Below the pieces are notes generated by a model. That model was given only the letters and a program-made list of their open reading frames with translations, was not told where the DNA came from and did no database searches. Shown one piece after another: positions 36,779-45,284 of a DNA stretch of 64,000 bases (positions are counted from its first letter, which is position 1; each line of letters opens with the position of its first letter). The position numbers and the translations under genes are program-made. This DNA is from Paenibacillus segetis (GTDB lineage Bacteria; Bacillota; Bacilli; Paenibacillales; Paenibacillaceae): contig NZ_BMFT01000002.1 in the NCBI RefSeq assembly GCF_014639155.1, positions 310,001 to 374,000 on the forward strand. Direction: 5' to 3'.

Positions 36779-37669
36779 GTGCTACACAAACAATCATTCA
36801 GTAGAAAAATATTTGTTGTGTTCAACGTCTTATTGTTATCATGTATCACCATACTCGGCATCATACCGTTTGTTCACTTACTCTCCGTCTCACTAAGCTC
36901 GAATACAGCGGCGATGGCTGGAGAAGTTAAGCTATGGCCTGTCGGTTTTACGTGGGATGCTTATGTATATTTAGGAGAAAAGGTAGAGTTCTTCCGTTCC
37001 TTGGGAGTCTCGATTGAGCGGGTATTGCTGGGCTCAGTAATTAACTTGCTGCTAGTATTTATTACGGCTTTTCCGCTGTCCAAATCAAATGATCAGTTTA
37101 AATTTAGAACCGTGTATGTCTGGATCTTTGCCATTACGATGTATTTCGGGGGCGGCTTAATTCCTACTTATATCATCGTGAAAAATACAGGTCTCATTGA
37201 TTCGATCTGGGCGCTAATATTACCAGGTGCCTTGAATGTATGGAATATGGTTCTGATGCTTAACTTCTTCAGAAATATCCCAAGAGAATTAGATGAAGCG
37301 GCTACAATTGATGGTGCCGGACATTGGAGAGTTCTTTGGCAAATTTATTTACCAGTATCCCTTCCATCCATTGCTACCATTGGATTGTTCACGGTTGTTG
37401 GGCACTGGAATGCTTGGTTTGATGGTATTCTTTATCTAAATTCACCAGAGCGTTATCCACTGCAGACTTATCTCTCTACATTGATCATGTCTCTCAATGC
37501 TCAGATGTCATCGATGTCTCTTGAGCAGCTCAAGGTGATGGAAAATCTGAGTGAGAAGACCATCCGAACAGCGCAAATATTCATGGGCGCATTGCCAATT
37601 ATGGTCGTGTATCCGTTCTTACAAAGGTATTTCGTGAAAGGTATGACGGTTGGTAGTGTTAAAGAATAA
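36779..37669 (+). CDS. Sugar ABC transporter permease (YtcP/LplC, CUT1 type)
   Basis: A 296-residue permease with six helices and the EAA loop ELDEAATIDGAGHWRVLWQIYLPVSLPSI (about 177-205). The KNTGLIDSIWALILPGALNVWNMVLMLNFF region is typical of the YtcP group. The open frame begins at a GTG at 36767, but that codon overlaps the AGGAGG ribosome binding site (36762-36767), so the GTG at 36779, giving MLHKQSF, is preferred. It completes the heterodimeric membrane channel with the preceding gene, 15 bases upstream. Confidence 0.92.
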   Translation: MLHKQSFSRKIFVVFNVLLLSCITILGIIPFVHLLSVSLSSNTAAMAGEVKLWPVGFTWDAYVYLGEKVEFFRSLGVSIERVLLGSVINLLLVFITAFPLSKSNDQFKFRTVYVWIFAITMYFGGGLIPTYIIVKNTGLIDSIWALILPGALNVWNMVLMLNFFRNIPRELDEAATIDGAGHWRVLWQIYLPVSLPSIATIGLFTVVGHWNAWFDGILYLNSPERYPLQTYLSTLIMSLNAQMSSMSLEQLKVMENLSEKTIRTAQIFMGALPIMVVYPFLQRYFVKGMTVGSVKE

Positions 37670-37750
37670 AGAAATAGAGTAAAGAAATTTAATATAAAAA
37701 TAGAATTAAGACACAAATTATAAGTCACATATATGAAGGAGCAGAGTGCG

Positions 37751-39028
37751 ATGAAAAAAGTTACTGTTGCGTTAATTGGAGCGGGTCTACGTGGAATAAA
37801 CTATTCAGAATATGCTATTCAGCATCCTGATGAGCTTCAAGTTGTAGCTGTTGCAGAGCCAAATGCCGAACGGAGAAATAAATTTAAGGCCAGACATAAA
37901 TTAGCCGATGACGTATGTTTTACAAATTGGGATGAATTCTTTGCTTCCCCGAAAATAGCAGATGCGGTATTCATCTGTACTCAAGACAATCAGCACTATG
38001 TACCGACTATGAAAGCACTAGAGGCGGGGTATCATGTTCTTCTAGAGAAGCCGATGTCTCCTGATGCTAAAGAATGCGTACTGATGGGGGAAATGGCCAC
38101 TAAAGTGAATCGTGTCTTCTCAATATGCCACGTATTGAGATATACCAATTTCTTCTCAACGATCAAGGAACTACTGGAAAGTGGCGCAATCGGACAGCTG
38201 ATGTCCATTCAACATAACGAGAACGTGGGTTACTGGCACCAAGCTCATAGCTTCGTACGAGGGAATTGGCGAAGAAAAGATGAGTCCAGCCCAATGATTC
38301 TCGCTAAGTCTTGTCATGATCTAGACATTCTATCCTGGTTAACAGATTCAGAATGTGTTCGAGTGTCTTCCTTCGGTTCATTATCTCATTTCAAATCAAG
38401 TGAGGCACCGGAAGGGGCGCCATTACGTTGCACGGATGGATGCCCAATATCAGATAAATGTCTCTATTATGCTCCTAATCAATATTTAACGGAAGATACG
38501 GATTGGCCTACATCGGCAATTAGTGATGATCCAAGTTATGATGCCCGCTTGAAGGCCCTTCAAGAAGGACCTTATGGTCGATGCGTCTATCATTGTGATA
38601 ATGATGTCGTCGATCATCAAGTGGTAAACCTAGAATTCGCTAATTCCGTGACTATAGCATTTACAATGAGTGCGTTTACCAAAGACGTAAGTCGTACGAT
38701 CAAGCTTATGGGTACTACAGGAGAAATTCGCGGAGCCATGGAGAAGAATGAGATTGAAGTGATCCATTTCGGTAGTGGTAAGGTTGAGAGAATTTCGTTC
38801 GAAAATGCGGGAGGCCATGTTGGTCATGGCGGCGGAGATATGGGCTTAATTAAAGATTTCGTTAAACTAGTTCGAGCGGATGGGAAGCTTCAAGGTCTTA
38901 CATCAGCCAATCATTCCGTTCAAAGTCACCTCATGGCCTTTGCAGCAGAGCAATCTCGAATTGAGGGTAACAGCATTGTTCTGAAAGATTTTGCCCAAAG
39001 TGTTTGCCGTGATGAAGAGGTGAAGTAA
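37751..39028 (+). CDS. Gfo/Idh/MocA-family oxidoreductase
   Basis: A 425-residue NAD(P)-dependent oxidoreductase with an N-terminal Rossmann domain (VTVALIGAGLRGINYSEYA, residues 3-22), the family's EKP motif (HVLLEKPMSPDAKEC, about 93-107) and a C-terminal substrate domain. A cysteine group is visible (RCTDGCPISDKCLYYAP and GRCVYHCDNDV), which is a known variation in longer members. It probably oxidises or epimerises a sugar or uronic acid released by the neighbouring hydrolases. The ATG at 37751 follows AAGGAG; the earlier ATG at 37733 precedes that site. Confidence 0.88.
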   Translation: MKKVTVALIGAGLRGINYSEYAIQHPDELQVVAVAEPNAERRNKFKARHKLADDVCFTNWDEFFASPKIADAVFICTQDNQHYVPTMKALEAGYHVLLEKPMSPDAKECVLMGEMATKVNRVFSICHVLRYTNFFSTIKELLESGAIGQLMSIQHNENVGYWHQAHSFVRGNWRRKDESSPMILAKSCHDLDILSWLTDSECVRVSSFGSLSHFKSSEAPEGAPLRCTDGCPISDKCLYYAPNQYLTEDTDWPTSAISDDPSYDARLKALQEGPYGRCVYHCDNDVVDHQVVNLEFANSVTIAFTMSAFTKDVSRTIKLMGTTGEIRGAMEKNEIEVIHFGSGKVERISFENAGGHVGHGGGDMGLIKDFVKLVRADGKLQGLTSANHSVQSHLMAFAAEQSRIEGNSIVLKDFAQSVCRDEEVK

Positions 39029-39031
39029 ACG

Positions 39032-39166
39032 ATGGTATTAATCTCATTAGCTAAGGTATTTGCTGAAAAAGTGCCGGATCATGAATTTTATCGTTGTGCG
39101 ACTGCACTTATTGGAGAGACATCTCCACTAACTGGACCGACATATCAGCAAGGGGTGAGCAGATGA
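39032..39166 (+). CDS. Small open frame (44 aa) coupled to the GH31 gene
   Basis: A 44-codon frame starts three bases after the oxidoreductase stop with AGAGGTGAAG before its ATG. It ends in a TGA that overlaps the ATG of the GH31 gene (ATGA). I do not recognise the peptide. It has no signal peptide or membrane segment. Its base composition matches the A+T-richer upstream genes and not the G+C-rich GH31 gene. It could be a leader peptide for translational coupling, or the surviving start of a resident gene cut off when the GH31 segment arrived. Confidence 0.4.
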   Translation: MVLISLAKVFAEKVPDHEFYRCATALIGETSPLTGPTYQQGVSR

Positions 39167-40641
39167 GAATTCCACTATTAGACAAGGAGCTCTGGTACGG
39201 TGGCGCGGTATGCCACGGTATCGACCAGCCCTACACCGCCACCAGCAAGTGCGAGGTCAGGCTCCACATGAATGAGACACCCAACCAGAGCATGCCACTA
39301 TTGCTCTCCAGCAAGGGCCGGTATCTCTGGCGCGAGGACGGCTTCATTGTCCGCTTCGTCGGCGGCGCAATCGAATGCGACGTGGCTGTAGAGCTAGCGA
39401 GCGCGGAGGAGCGGACCCTGCGAGGAGCTTATCTGGCCGCCATGAAGCGCCACTTTCCTTTTGCCGGTGGGGCGCCGGACTCACGCTTCTTCTCGGGGCC
39501 AGTCTATAACACATGGATCGAGCTAATCTTTCATCAGAGCCAGCAGGGAGTGCTGAAGTACGCCCAGGACATCCTAGACCATGGATTGCCTCCAGGCGTT
39601 CTGATGATCGACGATGGTTGGTCCTCCTATTACGGCCGGTGGAGCTTCGATCGCGAGAAGTTCCCTGACGCGCCGGGTATGCTGCGCCAGCTCCATGAAA
39701 TGGGATTCACGATCATGGTCTGGGTATGTCCCTTCATCACCCCCGACACGCTGGAGTACCGCGCATTAGAGGAACGGGATCTTCTGGTCCGCACGGCCGA
39801 GGGAGAAGTCCATATTGCCCGCTGGTGGAACGGCTGGTCGGCTTTGCTCGACTTGCGCAAAACCGAGGCGGCTGAATGGCTGCGGGATCGGCTGGGTGAG
39901 CTTGAAAAAATCGGGGTGGATGGTTTCAAATTCGACGCAGGTGATAGCATCTACTACCCGGAGGATGGAGATGTACAGTGTGCGGCTTGGGCTCGCTTTG
40001 GCACGACTTACCCTCTCAATGAGTTCCGAGCTTCCTGGCTGGCTGGGGGGCTTCCGCTGATGCAGCGGCTCTGCGACAAGCACCCCACATGGGACGAACG
40101 GGGACTCGATGCCCTGGTACCCGACGCCATCATAGCTGGGCTGACGGGCCACCCCTACGTCTGTCCCGACATGATCGGCGGCGGCGAGTATCAGAGTTTC
40201 CTGCAGCAGGATGCCGTGGATGAGGAGTTGTTCTTGCGCTGGTCCGAGGTGGCCTGCCTCATGCCGGTTATGCAGTTTTCCGCCGCTCCGTGGCGCGTGC
40301 TGTCCCCTGAGAGCTTTGAACTAGTCAGGCAGACGGTGGCCACAAGGGTGCACTGGCAGGCTTACCTGGACGATGCCTTAGCTGACTGCCGCGCTACCGG
40401 AGAACCTGTGCTCCGCCCATTGCTCTACGAGTTCCCCGAGGAGGAGTGCGGGAGCATTATGGACACGTTTATGGTGGGAAAACGTCTGTTGGTGGCGCCC
40501 CTGCTGAAAAAGGGACAGACCTCCCGCAAAGTGTTTCTGCCCGCAGGCAAATGGCAGGGATGGGATGGCTTCGTCTATTCAGGTGGGGAAACTGAGGTCC
40601 TGGCATCCCCGGGTGTGCCGCTTTGCTTTCTTCGAGTGTGA
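39163..40641 (+). CDS. Glycoside hydrolase family 31 protein
   Basis: A 492-residue GH31-like enzyme. The catalytic barrel shows GPVYNTWIELIFHQSQQGVLKYAQ, the LMIDDGWSSYYGRW strand, a probable nucleophile Asp258 in DGFKFDAGD, and late segments VPDAIIAGLTGHPYVCPDMIGGGEY and MPVMQFSAAPWR, with a C-terminal beta domain (LVAPLLKKG...KVFLPAGKWQGW). It is shorter than most alpha-glucosidases or xylosidases (650-800) because the N-terminal beta domain is small. AAGGGGTG before the ATG at 39163 decides the start. Its G+C-rich codon use differs sharply from its upstream neighbours. Cytoplasmic; the substrate linkage is unknown. Confidence 0.82.
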   Translation: MRIPLLDKELWYGGAVCHGIDQPYTATSKCEVRLHMNETPNQSMPLLLSSKGRYLWREDGFIVRFVGGAIECDVAVELASAEERTLRGAYLAAMKRHFPFAGGAPDSRFFSGPVYNTWIELIFHQSQQGVLKYAQDILDHGLPPGVLMIDDGWSSYYGRWSFDREKFPDAPGMLRQLHEMGFTIMVWVCPFITPDTLEYRALEERDLLVRTAEGEVHIARWWNGWSALLDLRKTEAAEWLRDRLGELEKIGVDGFKFDAGDSIYYPEDGDVQCAAWARFGTTYPLNEFRASWLAGGLPLMQRLCDKHPTWDERGLDALVPDAIIAGLTGHPYVCPDMIGGGEYQSFLQQDAVDEELFLRWSEVACLMPVMQFSAAPWRVLSPESFELVRQTVATRVHWQAYLDDALADCRATGEPVLRPLLYEFPEEECGSIMDTFMVGKRLLVAPLLKKGQTSRKVFLPAGKWQGWDGFVYSGGETEVLASPGVPLCFLRV

Positions 40642-40753
40642 CCGGGTCATAACTCCAATATTTATCGTGTTTGTTTTAATTACACCTTGCTCAGACCCTT
40701 TATGAAGGACTTCAACAACAGAAACAACATGAAGTTATTAAGGAGGAGTAAAT

Positions 40754-43700
40754 TTGAAACTGAAACTCGCACGTAAAGGATTATCCCTTACCCTCGTCAT
40801 GCTGATGGCGGTCACTAGTTTTCCTTATGCCCCACCACTCGCACAGGCGGCGCCCGGTTCCGGCGAGGCTCTGTATGTTGGTAGGGATGTTTACACCAAT
40901 GCGACGGCAGAGCAACTAAAACAAGCGATAGGATCCGGGCATAATGTGGCAAATAAACCGGAGTTCCATGCGCTTTTGGACGGGTCGCCTGGCTTGGCGG
41001 ACTTCACAAGGCCAAACATCCTTGACTGGGTTCACTATGTCAGCAGGGACGGCGCCAATTCCGGAGAAAACTTGACCGGCGCCTTGGGCCAAGTGAAGCA
41101 CGTCAAGAGCGGAGTGGACGGCGACCGTTTGGACATCAACGGTGCCGACGGTTCGGCGAAAAATGGTGGCAACTATGCCGATTTAGGGCTATTCGGCCCC
41201 AAATATACGGATGGAGTCCTACTGTCCGGAGGCACCGGGGTAAACTCAACCGAGAACGTGAATATGCGCAGGGCACATCCAGCCTTTACTGGGACCAATG
41301 CCACCGCTACATTCACCGCGCCATCCGCGAACGGTTCATCCCGTACGCTGGAGATTTATCTAGCCGTGAACGGCGGACAAAATGTGACCGCTACGGCTAC
41401 CATGAACGGTGCTTCTGTAGCGACGGTCCCTGCTTTTGATAGAAGAGTAGAAGATACTACTGCCAGTACAAATAAACTTACTGGGCTAAAATACGTGTTC
41501 ACCTACACGGGTGATGAAAATGAATATCCGCTGGTAGTTAAATTTACTTTGGCTGCTGGCGACAACAAGGACTGGAGCGGCCTGCGCCCTGTGGCCGCGT
41601 GCATCCTTGACGGGACTACAAACACTTTAGACGTGACCGGCGGTACGGCGGCATATGAAAAACAGTTCAGCAAGCCGGGTGACACCAGCGAGTTCCTGTC
41701 GGGTCGAACCATTAAGTTGACCGCTGTTGACGCGCCGTTCGGCAAGGTGTTTGATGCGTGGACGGGTGAGGATGCATCGCTGTTTGACAACCCAAACAGC
41801 GCCATGACCACGTTCACCATGCCCAACCATCCCGTGACCCTCACCGCTACATATAAGGACATGGCGACGAGATCCGTAACGGTGACCGGCGGCACGGCGG
41901 AAGAGGTCGGCGGGTCCAACACAGGAGAGAGCATCCGTGCCTATGTAGGTAGTACGATCACACTTAAAGCCGGAACGCCACCCGAAGGTCAAGTCTTTAA
42001 AAACTGGAAAATAGTCAACAACATCTCAGGCGTTACGTTTGCCGATCCCAACGCGAGCACGACGACTTTCGTGATGCCTGATGCGGAGGTGGAAATCGGT
42101 GTGGATTACCGAGTGAAAAGCACAACTGAGCCCGGGATCAAGAACAATGAGGATTCCCAAACGGGCACGAAGAAGTACAATGACTTCCTGTTCTCCAAGC
42201 ATTCTGCGGGTGAACCAAGGAACCCTGTAGCCGGGACAACTTCGTTCTCCGACATTTCTAATAACACCGCCGTTCCGGGTGTACCGCAGATTGACGACAA
42301 TCTGAGCGCCCCGAACGTCCTTGACTGGATGCGCTTTACCAACAACGGCTCCGGCGCAAAAGAAAATCGCAAGGCTGGCGCTGGCTTGCTGACAGCTAAA
42401 TTCGCGGGCACAGTGAGTAATACTCGCTCCCACGGGCAGAACGAGGAACGCAAAAATATTCGCTTGGCTTATTTTGACGGCACAAGCCCAGCGGAAGACA
42501 GCAGCAGCTATAGCGTGGTGCGCACCGGGACGACGACCGCTGAGTTCACCGCCCCGTCCATGGAGAATATCGAGCGCACACTGGATGTGTATCTCACGTT
42601 CCAGGCGACAAATGCCCGGACGCTCACCATCAGCGCCACCATGCCCAAACAGGGCGGTGGGAACTACGTGTACACCAAAACTGAGAACTTGGTCAAAATG
42701 GATACCATCAGTAAGACCAGCGGGCGGTACGCCGCCAGATTTTCGTTCACCTATGCGGGCGACGCGGGTGAAAATCCTATGACCGTCAAGTTCTCCCTGA
42801 ACAACACCAGTGGGAACATGGGCGTTCATGGCGTACGGCTTACCGAGGGAGCACCGGAGCCGCAGATCTACATGACCACGCCTGATCTGGACAATGACAA
42901 GTACGCGATCACTGTACCTAAATCACTGTTTCAGCGGCGTAATTTCCCTGTCAAGGTGGTTGACTCCACCGGCAACCTGGTGAGCGACCCGGCAGTCACT
43001 TATTCATACGAGGGAGTGTCCTCCAATGTGAAGGGACAGACCAATATCTCCGGCATCACCATTGGAAATGACGGTATGCTGTATGTCCGCCCGGATACCG
43101 GGGCATCGATGACGATTGCAGTCACTGTCTCCGCGACGGTGGATGGGGTACCTGTGTCCGTAACGCGCAACGTGCGAATCATCAAGAATGCGAACATTAA
43201 GGATTGGCCGACTCGCGGTGCGGAGGATGGCCCCCTAGGCAAGAACGCCAACGACTGGAAGCTGTACTTCAACGACGATTTCAGCGGGCCAGAGCTGGAT
43301 GCCACCGCCTGGGTCCCTCAGTACCTGCAGAGCTGGGCGATCAACAAGGATAACAGCGAAACCCAATATGAGTTCGTGAAAGACGAGACGGGTAACGGCT
43401 ATCTGGCGTTGGGAGCTAAGGAGCAGCGGCCCGACTTCTCCGAAGGATTCAACGGCACCAATGATGGCGGCGACCAGCCCATCGTCGCGCTCACTTCGCG
43501 CGACCGCCATCACCAACACTTACTGGAGGACGGACGTGGCGACGCCTTAGATCCGGACCTACCTGATTTTGATGGCCTCGTGACCACCAAGTACGGCTAT
43601 TTTGAGACACGCCTGCGCCTGCCTAGTACAGGCGACGGTGCACACTTCGCTTGGTGGATGATCGGCGCGCAGGACGACTCGCATCCGACCCAGGCCTTGT

Positions 43701-45106
43701 CAGGACCGGAACCTACCGGCACCAAACATGGGGCTGGCACAGCGTCTGACAAGTACGACTTCGGGCCCGGCAACTGGGGTAACTACGTGTTCTACACCTC
43801 CGACCAGGGCGTGGAGTATGACATTCTGGAGATCACGGCTGACAAGAACAGCCCCAACGGGGAATACAACCGCTGGTTGCCAGTCATCCACAAGAATGGC
43901 TCCCGTTTATCACCGTCCAACCCTGCCAACGGGCGCTGGTGGGCTGGTTCTGACGTAAGTACCACGCCGAACTCAGCGACAAGCCCTTACGGACGGTATG
44001 ATTACACCAAACACACCGAGGACGGTTACACAGGGGGCCGCGATGCGTACCAGGAGTTCCACGTATATGGCTTTGAGTGGGACGAAACCGGCACTAGGAT
44101 GTACATCGACGGCCATCTGGTCTATGTCTCCAGCCGCACCGCCGACTACCGCATGCAGACGATTCTCAGCATCTATCTGGGACGCAACGGTGAGGGCGAC
44201 GGATACGGGCACGACCACGGTTACTGGCCTAAGGAAGCTATGTTCGACTACTTCCGTATTTACAAAAAGAAGGATCCAGTTCCCACCTCTATCGTGATCA
44301 ACGGCCTACAGGACGCGGAAGGTAACCCCGTGAAAGGCCGCTACAACACATCGTGGGACTATTTTAAGCAGGGATCGACCGTTAACCTATCCGCGACGGT
44401 GTTGGATCAGTTCGGAGTACCTTATGATATCTCCGGCAATCCGAACCTGTCTATCAAGTGGCGCTTCTCCAACGACATCGGCGGCTCGAAGCAGCTGACG
44501 GGCGGTACCGTGGATCTGGTTGGCGCGGCCAAAGTGACCTATCCTGCGAATTACAGCGCGACCACAATGACTGGCCTTAACTTAAATGCAAATACCGGTT
44601 TGCTGACCGTTGCGGCAGACGCCGCCAAGAATCAGGACATCTTCCTGACCGCCTATCTGGCTGATTCTAGCAACCAAAGCGGTTACTACGGCGGCAAACT
44701 CACGGTCGCTAGCGATAATGCGGCTAATGAAACGAATCGTAATCGGGGTAAGATCCAGGAGACCAAACACATTAAGGTTTCCGGCGAAGCTCCAAAGCCG
44801 CATCGCATCTTCTTTGATCATCCTGTGATGACCATCGCGCCGGGCGAGACTATCAGCGTTAAGGCCACAGTGTATGATCAGTACAATAACCCGATGCCCG
44901 GTCAGACCCTGAGGTACGTCCTTACCAAAGACGTCACGCTCCGAGAGACCGTGGACCTGAGCCTCAGTGGCATAACACTGTCCGGTAACGATCTGACCGC
45001 CGCATCAAACGCCGAGCTAGGCAAACAAATCATGGTTCGGGCCCAGTTGGACGACAATGTATTCCAGAACCTGGCGCTGAAAGTAGAATTTACTCAGAAC
45101 CAGTAA
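40754..45106 (+). CDS. Secreted multi-domain GH16 glycanase
   Basis: A 1450-residue secreted protein with a signal peptide (1 to about 33, ending AQA-AP). Two related domains of unknown, possibly carbohydrate-binding type lie at about 35-290 and 480-700 (each has an NxLDWxxxxxxG segment). Between them are two InlB-B-like repeats (about 293-373 and 374-455, each with WTG/NWK and TTFTMP/TTFVMP). The GH16 catalytic domain is at about 830-1172, with E-Y-D-I-L-E at about 1021-1026, a match to the ExDxxE active site. Two or more Ig-like domains follow to the end. TTG start with AAGGAGGAG. G+C-rich. It should cut a beta-glucan or galactan outside the cell. Confidence 0.83.
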   Translation: MKLKLARKGLSLTLVMLMAVTSFPYAPPLAQAAPGSGEALYVGRDVYTNATAEQLKQAIGSGHNVANKPEFHALLDGSPGLADFTRPNILDWVHYVSRDGANSGENLTGALGQVKHVKSGVDGDRLDINGADGSAKNGGNYADLGLFGPKYTDGVLLSGGTGVNSTENVNMRRAHPAFTGTNATATFTAPSANGSSRTLEIYLAVNGGQNVTATATMNGASVATVPAFDRRVEDTTASTNKLTGLKYVFTYTGDENEYPLVVKFTLAAGDNKDWSGLRPVAACILDGTTNTLDVTGGTAAYEKQFSKPGDTSEFLSGRTIKLTAVDAPFGKVFDAWTGEDASLFDNPNSAMTTFTMPNHPVTLTATYKDMATRSVTVTGGTAEEVGGSNTGESIRAYVGSTITLKAGTPPEGQVFKNWKIVNNISGVTFADPNASTTTFVMPDAEVEIGVDYRVKSTTEPGIKNNEDSQTGTKKYNDFLFSKHSAGEPRNPVAGTTSFSDISNNTAVPGVPQIDDNLSAPNVLDWMRFTNNGSGAKENRKAGAGLLTAKFAGTVSNTRSHGQNEERKNIRLAYFDGTSPAEDSSSYSVVRTGTTTAEFTAPSMENIERTLDVYLTFQATNARTLTISATMPKQGGGNYVYTKTENLVKMDTISKTSGRYAARFSFTYAGDAGENPMTVKFSLNNTSGNMGVHGVRLTEGAPEPQIYMTTPDLDNDKYAITVPKSLFQRRNFPVKVVDSTGNLVSDPAVTYSYEGVSSNVKGQTNISGITIGNDGMLYVRPDTGASMTIAVTVSATVDGVPVSVTRNVRIIKNANIKDWPTRGAEDGPLGKNANDWKLYFNDDFSGPELDATAWVPQYLQSWAINKDNSETQYEFVKDETGNGYLALGAKEQRPDFSEGFNGTNDGGDQPIVALTSRDRHHQHLLEDGRGDALDPDLPDFDGLVTTKYGYFETRLRLPSTGDGAHFAWWMIGAQDDSHPTQALSGPEPTGTKHGAGTASDKYDFGPGNWGNYVFYTSDQGVEYDILEITADKNSPNGEYNRWLPVIHKNGSRLSPSNPANGRWWAGSDVSTTPNSATSPYGRYDYTKHTEDGYTGGRDAYQEFHVYGFEWDETGTRMYIDGHLVYVSSRTADYRMQTILSIYLGRNGEGDGYGHDHGYWPKEAMFDYFRIYKKKDPVPTSIVINGLQDAEGNPVKGRYNTSWDYFKQGSTVNLSATVLDQFGVPYDISGNPNLSIKWRFSNDIGGSKQLTGGTVDLVGAAKVTYPANYSATTMTGLNLNANTGLLTVAADAAKNQDIFLTAYLADSSNQSGYYGGKLTVASDNAANETNRNRGKIQETKHIKVSGEAPKPHRIFFDHPVMTIAPGETISVKATVYDQYNNPMPGQTLRYVLTKDVTLRETVDLSLSGITLSGNDLTAASNAELGKQIMVRAQLDDNVFQNLALKVEFTQNQ

Positions 45107-45202
45107 ATACCGAAGCACCAACCTGGCCAGCAGGCGCCAAATGAACAGCTTCACAAGTTGAAAAGGCAAGCATTACGTTTTAGTTTTTACGAAGCAATAA
45201 AC

Positions 45203-45238
45203 AATAAAGCCGCAGTAGTTCCTAGCTGTGGCTTTATT
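45203..45238 (+). terminator. Terminator after the GH16 gene
   Basis: AATAAAGCC and GGCTTTATT form the outer stem with CAG/CTG inside. Confidence 0.8.
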
Positions 45239-45284
45239 ACTTATAACATACTTAACAATGACATAATTATGAGGTGTAGAGAAC

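Noticed and set aside
42026..42829. Long open frame on the minus strand (267 codons), with several more minus-strand frames at 39630-40152, 41503-41992 and 43235-43519
   Set aside because: They lie opposite the G+C-rich GH31 and GH16 genes, where stop codons are rare by composition. They have no ribosome binding sites or recognisable domains.
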